From JAMQKA01 sp031569985 (GTDB taxonomy: Bacteria > Bacteroidota > Rhodothermia > Balneolales > Balneolaceae): a stretch of 64,000 nt of DNA. The notes under the pieces are model-generated. The model ran no database searches, had not been told where the DNA came from, and saw only the letters and a program-made list of their open reading frames with translations. The translations under genes and the position numbers were made by a program. Position 1 is the first letter of the stretch; each line of letters starts with the position of its first letter. Shown here in pieces: positions 33,881 to 43,454 of this stretch. The stretch is from assembly GCF_031569985.1 (NCBI RefSeq), contig NZ_JAMQKA010000003.1:1-64000 (forward strand), written 5' to 3'.

Positions 33881-35191
33881 TTAATCTCTTGCATTGAGAT
33901 GATGATCATAAACTTCACCACGGAATACCTCGTATCCACCTGTGGCATATTTGAGATCTTCGGGATCGTCGCGGTCAAATCGTTTTACACCCTCAACCCA
34001 GGTCTCCTCCACATGCGTGTAGACACTCAGTGGGTCGCCAGAGAGAATGATGAAATCGGCATCTTTTCCCTCCTCAAGGGTGCCGGTGCGGTCCTCGATA
34101 TCCAGCATTTTGGCATTTTCAATAGTCACGGCCCGGAGCGCGTTTTCCCTGTCCATCCCGGCTCGAACTCCAAAAGCGGAAGAGCGCAGGAACAATCTGG
34201 TATCAGTAATTGAGGCATCGGTGTGGTAGCCGACCGGAACGCCCGCTTCTTCTAAAACGGCCCCGTTTTTGTATTTGATGTCAACTGCCTCCGGTTTGCC
34301 GCCCGGGGCATCCAGCACTATGATGGAACAGGGGACCCCGGCCTCTGCGATTTCATCCGCCACTTTCCAGGCTTCGCTGACATGATGCAATACCATGCGG
34401 TAGCCAAACTCCTTTGCCAGCCGAATGGCCGTCAGGATATCATCGTGGCGGTGGGTGTGGTTGTGAACAATTCGCTTTCCATTGAGTACTTCCATCAGCG
34501 TTTCCATACCGAGATCGCGTTCCGGCATCTCTTCAGGATTGCCATCCGCCTGCTCTACTTTTTGCTTATACTCTTGTGCCTTGACGAATAACTCACGAAC
34601 CATCGCCGCAGATTTAGCACGTGTCCCGGGAAACGGTCCGTCACCCAGTGGGTTGGTACCATTGGCCATTTTCAATCCCCCGGCCACCTGCTGAGAGGGA
34701 TCATCCACAAAAAGCATCCCCTCAATAGTGTCTGATTTCCGAAGCTTCAGGTAGACCGTTCGCCCGCTCATCAGGTGACCTGAGCCCGGCATTACATTGA
34801 CAGAGGTGATACCACCGGCCAAAGCCTTTTTGAAGGTATCGCTGTTCGGATCGATGGCATCGAGAATGCGTACGCCAGGGTGGAGTGCTGCGGAACGGTC
34901 GCCGCCGTCGCCCTCCCCGATGTGGGAGTGGGAGTCGACCAGCCCGGGCATAATCACTTTTCCGGTAACATCAACAACATTTGCGTTTTTGGGGATATCC
35001 ACGTCTCCGGATTTTCCCACGGCAGAAATTTTTCCATTCTGAACGATAAGTGCTCCATTTTCAATTTCGTTGCCTGCAATCGGAATGATCCTGGCTCCTT
35101 CAAAAACCTGCGGTTGTTCCTGTGCCAACGCCTGGCTGAAAATAAGCAGCAGGAAGGTGAAGAGATAAGCATGCTTCATAGGAATAGACAT
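33881..35191 (-). CDS. Secreted amidohydrolase family protein (2)
   Basis: A 436-residue amidohydrolase with a signal peptide (AYLFTFLLLIFSQALAQ). Metal-site motifs are better preserved than in its neighbour: VIMPGLVDSHSHIGEGDGG (HxH), later HNHTHRHDDI and LHHVSEAWK His motifs, and YHTDASITDTR with the Asp. The C-terminal GTLEEGKDADFIILSGDPL is the family's second beta-sandwich. Starts at 35191 or 35179 (MKHAYLF) are both possible. Exported amidohydrolases of this type are often dipeptidase/prolidase-like; the substrate is not determined. It forms a tandem pair with the more degenerate paralogue downstream. Confidence 0.88.
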   Translation of the reverse strand: MSIPMKHAYLFTFLLLIFSQALAQEQPQVFEGARIIPIAGNEIENGALIVQNGKISAVGKSGDVDIPKNANVVDVTGKVIMPGLVDSHSHIGEGDGGDRSAALHPGVRILDAIDPNSDTFKKALAGGITSVNVMPGSGHLMSGRTVYLKLRKSDTIEGMLFVDDPSQQVAGGLKMANGTNPLGDGPFPGTRAKSAAMVRELFVKAQEYKQKVEQADGNPEEMPERDLGMETLMEVLNGKRIVHNHTHRHDDILTAIRLAKEFGYRMVLHHVSEAWKVADEIAEAGVPCSIIVLDAPGGKPEAVDIKYKNGAVLEEAGVPVGYHTDASITDTRLFLRSSAFGVRAGMDRENALRAVTIENAKMLDIEDRTGTLEEGKDADFIILSGDPLSVYTHVEETWVEGVKRFDRDDPEDLKYATGGYEVFRGEVYDHHLNARD

Positions 35192-35329
35192 TTGTTTTAC
35201 TGGTATTATTTGTACTGATTATCACAAGAACTTAAAAACATGACAAATCCATTTACATATTTTACAACTCAAAACGTTCAAGATAATAGCAGCCAGTGAT
35301 AATCGGAACATTGTAGGAAGGATTACATA

Positions 35330-36319
35330 ATGTCATCTTGTTTGCCCGAGCCCAAAAATGAAGATGGACTCCCCAGGAAGGTTGGGTTTGAACTTGAATT
35401 CGCCGGCTTAAAAATCAAAGAAGCTGGTGAGCAAATTCAGGAACTTTTTGGAGGAGAAATTAAAAAGCAGCACCGGTATGAGTATACAGTTTTTGGCACT
35501 GAAATAGGTGATTTCCAAGTTGAACTGGATGCCCGGATTCTCAAAAAGATGGCGGGCAGTGATCTTTTCGGGGACTGGGACCTGGATATTGACGAAAATA
35601 TTATCAGGGATTCCATCGGGGATATTGTGGATAAGCTGGCTCGGGCGGTAATCCCCCTTGAGGTCGTGATGCCACCATTGCCCTATAATGAAATTGAAGT
35701 CCTGGAACGGCTCCGAAGCAAGCTTCAGGAACGGAAAGCAGAGGGTACGGAATCGTCTTGGATGCATGCATTTGGGCTGCACATCAATATCGAAGTGCCC
35801 AACCTGGAGACGGATACACTGCTTCGTTATCTGCGTTCATTTTTTGTACTGTATCCGTGGTTGATTGAAGAGCTTGATATCGATTTCTCCCGGCGTATTT
35901 CCCCATTTATTGATCATTTCCCGGACCGTTATGTAGAAATGGTGCTAAGCCCAGGTTATCAACCTACTGTAGAGCACTTAATTTCCGATTACCTGCAGTT
36001 TAGCCCTACCCGTAACCGGCCGTTGGATATGATGCCCATTTTTGCCATGATCGATGGGGATCGTGTTTCAGGTGCGTTGGGCGATGAAAAAAACAGCCCG
36101 AGACCCACATTTCATTATCGGCTGCCGAATAGCAGGATTGAGGACCCGGACTGGACTTTCCAGGATGAGTGGAACCGCTGGTTAGAAGTTGAGAAATTGG
36201 CTGCTAACCGGGAAATGCTTCGAAAATTAAGCGAATTGTATCTGCAGCGTAAAGGAGAGGCCGTTCTTGCGTTTAAAAAAGAGTGGGCTCAAACTACGAA
36301 AATACTACTGGATCTCTGA
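35330..36319 (+). CDS. Amidoligase family protein (Amidoligase_2)
   Basis: A 329-residue COOH-NH2 ligase of the glutamine-synthetase-like fold. The family markers are KVGFELEFAGL near the N-terminus, a central FQVELDARIL, VVMPPLPY, FGLHINIEVPN and RRISPFIDHFPDRYVEMVL. These enzymes are predicted to form amide or isopeptide bonds between a peptide or amino-acid carboxylate and an amine using ATP. The stop codon overlaps the start of a peptidase-C26/GATase-1 gene (TGATG), so the two are translationally coupled. Such amidoligase-hydrolase pairs were predicted from comparative genomics to make and trim an unknown peptide-like metabolite or modification. The substrate is unknown. Confidence 0.88.
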   Translation: MSSCLPEPKNEDGLPRKVGFELEFAGLKIKEAGEQIQELFGGEIKKQHRYEYTVFGTEIGDFQVELDARILKKMAGSDLFGDWDLDIDENIIRDSIGDIVDKLARAVIPLEVVMPPLPYNEIEVLERLRSKLQERKAEGTESSWMHAFGLHINIEVPNLETDTLLRYLRSFFVLYPWLIEELDIDFSRRISPFIDHFPDRYVEMVLSPGYQPTVEHLISDYLQFSPTRNRPLDMMPIFAMIDGDRVSGALGDEKNSPRPTFHYRLPNSRIEDPDWTFQDEWNRWLEVEKLAANREMLRKLSELYLQRKGEAVLAFKKEWAQTTKILLDL

Positions 36320-37128
36320 TGCAAAAAACAAAACCTATAATCGGTGTTACCGGTCCTGCAAGAGGGGGGACGGCTGCCTGGCTTTTCATCAAGCTGGGGA
36401 TATGGTTGCAGGGAGGGAAAGCAGTACGAATAACAACCCGGAAAAAGTACCCGGCAGATCAATTAGATGGATTGATTTTGGGGGGTGGAGCGGATCTTAA
36501 TCCCCAGGAATATGGACAAGAACGAGCTGACTCCCAAAGGGATAGAGGAAGCCATAAAAAAGGAGCATGGCACCGTGTTATCCAGGCTTTTTCCCTGGTG
36601 CTGTATCCCCTGATATTTTTTGTTCGAAAAGTTTTTGCTGCCAACTCCAGTATTATTGACAAGCAGCGTGATGCACTTGAGTTGAACTATCTTCAAAAGG
36701 CGTTCGACCGCGGAATTCCGGTGTTGGGTATCTGTCGTGGTGCCCAGCTTATCAATGTCAAGCTGGGCGGGACACTTCACCAGGATATCACGGGCTTTTA
36801 TGGCGAGATTCCCAAAATTTATTCTATTTTTCCGAAGAAGAGAGTACAGGTCGATCCTGACAGCAAACTGGGGCAAATGCTCGGGGCGCCGAACATAACC
36901 GTAAATGCCCTGCACAACCAGGCGATCAATAAATTGGCTTCACCCTTGAAGGTGGTGGCTCATGAAAAAACCGGTATTATCCAGGCTGTTGAACTACCTA
37001 CGCTTCCATTTGTGGTTGGCGTGCAGTGGCATCCGGAATATATGCCACAGATACGTGAGCAACGGGCTGTCTTTAAATCGCTGGTGAAAGCGGCAGAATC
37101 CCGAATACCAGAAACTTCTGATATCTAA
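36319..37128 (+). CDS. Gamma-glutamyl hydrolase-like class-I GATase (peptidase C26)
   Basis: From the ATG at 36319, which overlaps the amidoligase stop, the protein has 269 residues. The catalytic triad is visible: nucleophile Cys139 in LGICRGAQLINV, His238 and Glu240 in VQWHPEY. LDGLILGGGADLNP is the N-terminal family motif. The gamma-Glu-GABA hydrolase (PuuD-like) family cleaves gamma-glutamyl amides. Here it is paired with an amidoligase, which suggests editing or maturation of a gamma-amide product. It carries an extra segment (about 66-117) with a hydrophobic helix (VIQAFSLVLYPLIFFVRKVF) absent from typical members, perhaps for membrane association. Confidence 0.88.
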   Translation: MQKTKPIIGVTGPARGGTAAWLFIKLGIWLQGGKAVRITTRKKYPADQLDGLILGGGADLNPQEYGQERADSQRDRGSHKKGAWHRVIQAFSLVLYPLIFFVRKVFAANSSIIDKQRDALELNYLQKAFDRGIPVLGICRGAQLINVKLGGTLHQDITGFYGEIPKIYSIFPKKRVQVDPDSKLGQMLGAPNITVNALHNQAINKLASPLKVVAHEKTGIIQAVELPTLPFVVGVQWHPEYMPQIREQRAVFKSLVKAAESRIPETSDI

Positions 37129-37153
37129 TGGATTAAAGGCTCGTATCTCCTGA

Positions 37154-37468
37154 CTACGTATCGACCTTGTAGTCCACGAACCGGCGCTCTTTAATGACAG
37201 ATTCAATGAAATCAACCGCTTTTTTGTGATGGGCATTGCGGGTATACATGGTGAAATCCAACTCTGTTTCAAAATCTGAAATCAGTACTACATCATACGC
37301 CATATCGTTTTCATCGGAATTTATATTGATGCCGACTTCTACATTTTTAATCTCATCAATATTTGTTTTTAAACCTTCCAGGATAAGCTTCATTTTTTCG
37401 GCATTTTTTTGCTTGGTAGCCCCGGCGGCTTCATCTTTTAGTTTCCACATGACGACATGACGAATCAT
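37154..37468 (-). CDS. Dabb family (stress-responsive alpha-beta barrel) protein
   Basis: A 104-residue Dabb protein: MIRHVVMWKLKDEA opening, then KNVEVGININ, YDVVLISDFETELDFTMY and HKKAVDFIESVIKERRFVDY. The fold forms dimers with a small cavity. Most bacterial members have no known function. It is convergent with the C26 gene, 25 bases apart, and divergent from the aconitase gene across a 425-base gap. Confidence 0.9.
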   Translation of the reverse strand: MIRHVVMWKLKDEAAGATKQKNAEKMKLILEGLKTNIDEIKNVEVGININSDENDMAYDVVLISDFETELDFTMYTRNAHHKKAVDFIESVIKERRFVDYKVDT

Positions 37469-37893
37469 ACAGTTCTCCTGCTTGCTTAATTTTTCATTCT
37501 TATGCTGACATCCCTTTAAAAATAGGATTGAAAGTAATTAACGAAGTCTCTGGGCGAAAGCCAAATTCAGTTTTTACAATTGCTGGACCAGCAGATGGGT
37601 GAAGGTTTTACCGGACAGAAATGCAATAACTGGGAAGTGGGCAGACTCGCCATTGTGTTTAGATTTAATTTAAACTGGCAAACCCGGAATCTTAACGGCT
37701 GCTAAGGCATTGTTATATTATGACTTGTATGAGTTTTTTAATTACTTATGCGGCTATGTAGCTGTTAGTGATTGCACGTGCATATGATTATAACGATTCC
37801 TCCCACTTTGTGCACAAATCTAGTGCTGCATACCCTCAATTTATGTACATAAACACGTTAGCGACTGAAAACCAAAAATCATTATAAACACTC
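37469..37893. other. Intergenic region upstream of aconitase
   Basis: The 425-base gap carries the divergent promoters of the Dabb and aconitase genes and a perfect 10-bp palindrome TGCACGTGCA (37773-37782). A frame at about 37540-37703 reads like a short, protein-like tail without a start codon; it may be a decayed gene end, but support is weak. Nothing else is evident. Confidence 0.35.
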
Positions 37894-39861
37894 ATGAGTA
37901 AACCACTTAACGTTACCCAGAAGCTAATAAAAAGTCACCTTGTAGAAGGTGAAATGGTTCCGGGTGAAGAAATTGGTCTTAGAATAGACCAGACCCTGAC
38001 TCAAGATGCTACCGGTACTATGGTAATGCTTGAGCTTGAAGCCATGGAACTGGACGAAGCACAAACAGAATTGTCTTGCCAGTACGTCGATCACAATTTG
38101 ATTCAGACTGACTATAAGAATCCCGATGATCACGTATTTTTGAAGTCTGCCGCAGAACGTTTTGGAATGTGGTTTAGTCGTCCTGGTAATGGAGTGAGCC
38201 ATCCTATTGAAACAGAACGCTTTGCCATTCCGGGAAAAACATTAGCAGGATCTGACAGCCATACTCCTGCTTCCGGATGCATGGGAATGCTTGCTATTGG
38301 ATCCGGCGGTTTGGATGTAGCTTTTGCCATTGCCGGTGAGCCGCTCTACATAAAGATGCCGAAAGTACTCGGGGTGGAACTGAAAGGCGAACTGCCGGAC
38401 TGGGTTAGTGCTAAAGACGTAGTTCTTGAAATGCTTCGCCGCTATGACGTTGACGGGGCAACCGGTTATGTTATTGAATATTTCGGTGAAGGATTGAAAA
38501 ACCTGGACACCATGGATCGCCACGTTATTGCGAACATGGGAACTGAGATGGGGGCCACAAGCACCGTATTCCCTGCTGATGGTGAAATTCGCCGGTTTAT
38601 GGAATCTCAGGAGCGAGGCCACGAATTTGTTGAGCTTAAGGCCGACGAAGGGGCTAAGTACGACAAGTATGAAGAGCTGGTCCTCGATGATGTTGAACCG
38701 CTGATTGCACTGCCAAGCAGCCCGGGCAATGTTGTACCTGTTCGTGAAGTCGAAGGCAAGGATATTTACCAGTCATATGTGGGTTCCTCTGCAAATCCGG
38801 GGTACCGCGATTTCTGGATTGCTTCCAAGATTGTGGAAGGAAAAACGGTGAACGATAATGTCTCTTTTGACATCAACCCCACATCACGACAGATCATTGA
38901 GAATATGGTTAAGAATGATGTGATGTTTAACCTGGTACAATCCGGGGCACGTATCCACCAGGCCGGTTGTAATGGATGTATTGGAATGGGACAGGCACCG
39001 GCTTCAGGACAAAATAGCCTGCGTACGGTTCCACGTAACTTCCCGGACCGGTCAGGAACCCCTGAAGACTCCGTATTCCTGGTAAGTCCGGAAACGGCTG
39101 CCGCTTCTGCTCTGACGGGCAAAATTACCGATCCACGAGATCTTGAGGATCTCTACAATATGAAATATCCGAAGTATGAGCATCCCAAGAAACTGGTTAT
39201 TAATACAGAGATGCTCACTCCGCCAAAGCCGAAGGAGAAACGTGGGGAAATTAAGAAAGGGCCGAATATCTCAACGATGCCCAATTTTGATGAACTCAAA
39301 GATTTCGACGTTCCCGTCCTGCTGAAGATGGGAGACGATATTTCAACAGACGAGATTCTACGTGCCGGGGCTGAAGTGCTTCCTTTCCGAAGTAACATTC
39401 CCGAGATCAGTAAGTTTACCCTTGATGTTGTGGATAAAAACTTCCACGATCGGGCGATGGAAGCCAAGGAACAGCATGGTGGACATGTGGTTGTTGCCGG
39501 TGAAAACTATGCTCAGGGCTCAAGTCGAGAGCACGCCGCAATTGCACCCCGTTACCTTGGAATGCGTGCAGTAATAGCCAAGAGCTATGCTCGTATCGGC
39601 TGGCAAAACCTAATCAACTTTGGTATTCCGCCTTTTGAGTTCGCTAATCCAGAAGATTACGATGACATTGATCAAGGCGATACCATTGCGATTGAAGGTA
39701 TCCGGGAAGCCCTTGAAAAGGATGAGGAGATCTACCTCGAAAACAAAACCAAGGGTAATAAATACAAGATGAAGCTCACTGCAAGTGGACGTCAGAAAGA
39801 CGCCTTACTTGCCGGTGGCGTTATCAACCACTTTAAACAGCGTAAGAAGCAAACAGCATAA
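37894..39861 (+). CDS. acn: Aconitate hydratase, Aquifex-type (655 aa)
   Basis: The TCA-cycle enzyme that interconverts citrate and isocitrate. Length and layout (GSDSHTPASGCMGMLAIGSG, DVVLEMLRRYDVDGATGYVI, swivel domain with GDDISTDEILRAG and YAQGSSREHAAIAPRYLGMR) fit the short 'Aquifex type' family, not AcnA or AcnB. Two of the three usual cluster ligands are seen as Cys359 and Cys362 (AGCNGCIGMG). The segment that normally reads GSCTNS is GSSANP (Ser299), so the third cysteine is missing. Whether this is typical of the subfamily should be settled by alignment. A strong terminator follows. It appears to be a stand-alone transcription unit. Confidence 0.92.
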   Translation: MSKPLNVTQKLIKSHLVEGEMVPGEEIGLRIDQTLTQDATGTMVMLELEAMELDEAQTELSCQYVDHNLIQTDYKNPDDHVFLKSAAERFGMWFSRPGNGVSHPIETERFAIPGKTLAGSDSHTPASGCMGMLAIGSGGLDVAFAIAGEPLYIKMPKVLGVELKGELPDWVSAKDVVLEMLRRYDVDGATGYVIEYFGEGLKNLDTMDRHVIANMGTEMGATSTVFPADGEIRRFMESQERGHEFVELKADEGAKYDKYEELVLDDVEPLIALPSSPGNVVPVREVEGKDIYQSYVGSSANPGYRDFWIASKIVEGKTVNDNVSFDINPTSRQIIENMVKNDVMFNLVQSGARIHQAGCNGCIGMGQAPASGQNSLRTVPRNFPDRSGTPEDSVFLVSPETAAASALTGKITDPRDLEDLYNMKYPKYEHPKKLVINTEMLTPPKPKEKRGEIKKGPNISTMPNFDELKDFDVPVLLKMGDDISTDEILRAGAEVLPFRSNIPEISKFTLDVVDKNFHDRAMEAKEQHGGHVVVAGENYAQGSSREHAAIAPRYLGMRAVIAKSYARIGWQNLINFGIPPFEFANPEDYDDIDQGDTIAIEGIREALEKDEEIYLENKTKGNKYKMKLTASGRQKDALLAGGVINHFKQRKKQTA

Positions 39862-39916
39862 AAAGCTGGGAGATATCATTTCATAAACACGATATCTGGT
39901 CGCTGAGTTGACTTTG

Positions 39917-39948
39917 ATGGCACCTTTGAGAGAAGGTGCCATTTTTTG
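39917..39948 (+). terminator. Rho-independent terminator after aconitase
   Basis: A 10-bp stem ATGGCACCTT (39917-39926) with AAGGTGCCAT (39933-39942), a 6-base loop and a TTTTT tail. Confidence 0.85.
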
Positions 39949-40052
39949 TTGTGGATTATTTTGGTACAGAATACCGATTTGGTTCTGATAGGTCTTGGGT
40001 CAAACCGTGAGAGGTATTTTCAATGGATTAATGATCACAAAAAGAAGCAAGT

Positions 40053-40090
40053 AGAGATGTCATCTTTGGGAAGAGATGACATCTCTTTTG
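40053..40090. terminator. Long hairpin between convergent acn and S41 genes
   Basis: A perfect 13-bp stem AGAGATGTCATCT (40053-40065) with 40074-40086 and an 8-base loop, followed by TTTTG on the plus strand. It is 20 bases beyond the S41 stop codon and probably terminates that transcript as well. Confidence 0.7.
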
Positions 40091-40105
40091 AGTTATATCT
40101 TGCTA

Positions 40106-43100
40106 TTAATTCCCAGTGCCTGTTCGATCCTCATAGGGAGGACGCTCCGGTTTCTCGTTTGGATTTTCTTTGAGCATCTGCTCAATTTCCTGGATTGCAC
40201 GCTCCAACTGTGGATCGGTACCGCGGGCCAACTGCGTCGGGTCATCTTCTACATGTATATCCGGTTCTACTCCATGTCCTTCGGGAAACCACTCTCCATT
40301 CGGATAGTACATTCTGAACGTGGGTACCGTTACTCCTCCGCCGTCAATGAGACCGGGAGCACCGGAAATTCCGATAAGTCCGCCCCAGGTCCGTGTGCCG
40401 ATCAGGGGACCAAGCCCACTCTGCCGGAAATAGGAGGGAAAGGCATCGCCCCCGGAGCCGCTCCAGCCATTGATCAGCATTACCTTGGGACCAAAGTTGG
40501 CTACCGGTGGCCATTGCCAGTCGCGTCCGTCCCGAACCGCCCAGTGCACCAGTTCAGGCCTGTTCAGCAGTTCTATAAAACGGTCTGGTATCTGGCCTCC
40601 ACTGTTGAACCGCTCATCAATGATCAAGGCCTCTTTGTCAAATTGAGCCATAAACTGGCGAACCAGCTCATTTTGTCCGTCGATTCCTGTACTGCGGACA
40701 TAGATATAACCTACGCGTCCATCCGTGGCCTCTTCCACTCGTTTCCGGTTGGATTCAATCCATGAAAGATGACGCAACCGGGTTTCATTCGAAAGTGTTT
40801 CCACCAACACCTGTCGGGCTCCCTCCATTTCAGGACGATTATTCACCGTCAGCTCTACCGTTTTTTCCGCAAGACCTTCAAATGCTGCGTAGGGATCTTT
40901 GGAGGTATCCATTGGCATCCCGTTGACCGCCAGGATATAATCACCTTCACTGACATCAATCCCCGGTTGGTGGAATGGAGAACGGACTTCATTATCCCAG
41001 GGAGCACCCTCCACAATGTTTTCAATTTGATACGCCCCATTGCTCAGCGCCCAGTCGATACCCAGCAAACCCCCGCCGCGCTGCTCTGCATTTTCCTGGT
41101 CGCCGCCACCGCGATAGGTATGCGAGGCATTCAGCTCAGCGATGAGTTCACCAATGACGTAATTTACATCGGTTCGTGTAACGGCATCATCCAGCATACG
41201 CTGGTAGCGCTGTTTCATTGCATCCCAGTCAACCCCGTGGAGATTGGGATCATAGAAGAAATCCCGGATAAAACGCCAGGTGTCGTTGAAGATCTGCTGC
41301 CATTCCTCCCGGGGAACAACCTCCATCGTCAGCTCATCAGTTCGAAGTGGCTTTTCTACCTTTTGTTCGGGAGAGGGATCAATGATATCGAATTTACCTT
41401 CGCTGTAAACCAACACCTTTTTGCCATCAGCTGAAAGCTGGTATCCATTGATATTTTCAATGATCGTTTTCTCTTCACGTTCTTCCAGGTCATAATATTT
41501 TAATGTGCTGCCGTTGCCTTCTGCTCCAGTCCGTGGATACTGCTGGTATAGCACCTTGCCGGAAACTGCACTGATATTTCCATAATTTCCGGCATCCGGG
41601 GGCAGCTGAACCAAACGAGATTCAAAGCCCTCCAGGTCAATTTCGACCTCTTCCGGCTCTTTACCATTCCCATTCTCATTTTCCTCTTTAGATTCCTGAT
41701 CTTCTTTTTTGATTTCGACTTCATCATTGCGCGGCGCAAGGGGAGAGGCGATACTGTCAGTAAGCGGCACGGCTGCAATGTTGGTGCTATTTGCATAAAT
41801 CCAGGTATTGTCCATATCACTGTACTCTGGGTCAAGTGTACGGCTGGAAAGGAGATATAGGTATTTGCCATCGGGATCAAAAACCGGGTCCCGATCATGA
41901 TAGTAGCTGGAAGTAACTTGAGTGGTTTCCCCGGTATCGGTGTTATGCAGAAAAATAGCATGCTGGCGATTGTCCAATCCCCGCGAAAAAGCAACCCATC
42001 GGCTGTCGGGTGACCAGCTGGCCGAAAAATCGCGCAGTCCGCCTTCATACATCCAGAGTCCCCTGCCGATATCGGTAAGTGCTTCCTCTTCCATGTCATA
42101 GAGACGGATATTCATGGCATTATCAACAAAAACGAGCTTTTTGCTGTCGGGCGACCAGTACAGGTTGTATTTAAATTTAGATTCGGTAGAAGTAAGGGTC
42201 CGCTCACTCCCGGATCCGCGATTATCCCGAACAGTAAGTTCATATTCGCCCGAACGATCGCTCCAGTAGGCAACGTAATTTCCATCTGGAGACCAAGCAG
42301 GGTAACGTTCAGCCACCCCAGAACTCCGCGTTAGGTTCATGATGGGGCCATGCTCGTTGGGCACAGAAAACAGGTCGCCTCGCGCCTGGAAAAGCACCCG
42401 GTTTCCGTCCGGCGAAAGGTAGGCATTTTGGATCAGGTTGCTAACATTTTCAGTATGAGGCTTAAGGGTGGTTTTATCTGTAATGACATCCACTTCCACC
42501 TCTCGTGTTTGCTCGGTTTCCAGGTCCATCAGGTATAGTCGGCCACCGGCTTCAAATACCAGGTCGGAGGGACCGATAGCAGGAAAGTGGATATCGTACT
42601 CATTGAAGTCTGTGACCTGTAGTGTTTGCTCTGAATTTCGGTCGTAAGCCCAAATGTTGTACCGCAGATCCTTGCCGCGATCCGACATGAAGTATAGCGT
42701 GGAGTCGTGCCACATCGGCTGGTCATCGTTGGCATCGTTGTCAGTAACTTTTTGGGATTCGTATGTTTCCAGGTCAAATAGCAAAATATCCGGTGCCCAG
42801 CCGCCGCGATAGCGTTTCCAGGTGCGAAAAACGCGAGATTTTGGGGTATAGGCCAAAGTCTGTCCATCGGGAGAGATGTCACCGAATTCTCCATACGGAA
42901 CCGGTAATTTCTGGGGAAGTCCCCCGTCAACCGAAACTTTGTAAAACTGATTATACCGTTGCCGACCGCTTTTCATACTCGAAGAGAACAGGATGTTTTC
43001 TCCATCGGGAAACCAGCCCAGCACCCGCTCATTCATGGGGTGGTGCGTTACGCGCACAGGTACCCCTCCTTCAGCGGGGATGACATAGATATCGTTGTTG

Positions 43101-43363
43101 CCATCATAGTTGGCAGTGTAGGCCACCGTGGTTCCATCGGGAGAGAACCGGGGAAAAGATTCCTGGCCCTTAGCGGAAGTTAAACGATTGGCAGTGCCAC
43201 CACTTTTTGAGACGATCCAGATATCATCAGCATAGGAAAACACGATATGAGACTCCGATACATCCGGCTGGCGTAGCATGCGGGCGTCAACCTGGGCAAA
43301 AGAGTTTGAATAATAACTGAGTGTGATAGTGAATAACGTTATTAGAAATGCACGCGACTTCAT
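40106..43363 (-). CDS. Tricorn-like S41 family protease with beta-propeller
   Basis: A 1085-residue exported protease. A signal peptide (FLITLFTITLSYYSNSFAQ) is followed by WD40/TolB-like propeller blades (about 25-600, e.g. GQESFPRFSPDGTTVAY, YPAWSPDGNYVAYWSDRSGE). A charged linker rich in Glu/Lys (about 548-580), a tricorn core domain, a PDZ-like domain (about 770-855, GDYILAVNGM) and the S41 catalytic domain come next. The nucleophile Ser is in LINGWSGSGGDAFPSYF and FNSGGQIPDRF precedes it. The family degrades peptides in the periplasm. The architecture matches bacterial tricorn proteases closely. It is preceded by a 90-base gap and divergent from the MerC-like gene. Confidence 0.93.
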   Translation of the reverse strand: MKSRAFLITLFTITLSYYSNSFAQVDARMLRQPDVSESHIVFSYADDIWIVSKSGGTANRLTSAKGQESFPRFSPDGTTVAYTANYDGNNDIYVIPAEGGVPVRVTHHPMNERVLGWFPDGENILFSSSMKSGRQRYNQFYKVSVDGGLPQKLPVPYGEFGDISPDGQTLAYTPKSRVFRTWKRYRGGWAPDILLFDLETYESQKVTDNDANDDQPMWHDSTLYFMSDRGKDLRYNIWAYDRNSEQTLQVTDFNEYDIHFPAIGPSDLVFEAGGRLYLMDLETEQTREVEVDVITDKTTLKPHTENVSNLIQNAYLSPDGNRVLFQARGDLFSVPNEHGPIMNLTRSSGVAERYPAWSPDGNYVAYWSDRSGEYELTVRDNRGSGSERTLTSTESKFKYNLYWSPDSKKLVFVDNAMNIRLYDMEEEALTDIGRGLWMYEGGLRDFSASWSPDSRWVAFSRGLDNRQHAIFLHNTDTGETTQVTSSYYHDRDPVFDPDGKYLYLLSSRTLDPEYSDMDNTWIYANSTNIAAVPLTDSIASPLAPRNDEVEIKKEDQESKEENENGNGKEPEEVEIDLEGFESRLVQLPPDAGNYGNISAVSGKVLYQQYPRTGAEGNGSTLKYYDLEEREEKTIIENINGYQLSADGKKVLVYSEGKFDIIDPSPEQKVEKPLRTDELTMEVVPREEWQQIFNDTWRFIRDFFYDPNLHGVDWDAMKQRYQRMLDDAVTRTDVNYVIGELIAELNASHTYRGGGDQENAEQRGGGLLGIDWALSNGAYQIENIVEGAPWDNEVRSPFHQPGIDVSEGDYILAVNGMPMDTSKDPYAAFEGLAEKTVELTVNNRPEMEGARQVLVETLSNETRLRHLSWIESNRKRVEEATDGRVGYIYVRSTGIDGQNELVRQFMAQFDKEALIIDERFNSGGQIPDRFIELLNRPELVHWAVRDGRDWQWPPVANFGPKVMLINGWSGSGGDAFPSYFRQSGLGPLIGTRTWGGLIGISGAPGLIDGGGVTVPTFRMYYPNGEWFPEGHGVEPDIHVEDDPTQLARGTDPQLERAIQEIEQMLKENPNEKPERPPYEDRTGTGN

Positions 43364-43454
43364 AATACCCCCGATATTAGCTGTGAGTTTATTTATAAAT
43401 TTTACGCTAAGTACAATCCTCTTTCAGTGAAGTTGCAGGAACTTACAAAAAAGG

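Noticed and set aside
37540..37703. Protein-like reading frame upstream of aconitase
   Set aside because: It has no start codon and is under 55 codons; it may be a decayed gene end, but nothing supports a specific call.
37773..37782. TGCACGTGCA palindrome in the aconitase upstream region
   Set aside because: A single short palindrome with no partner and no clear position relative to a promoter.
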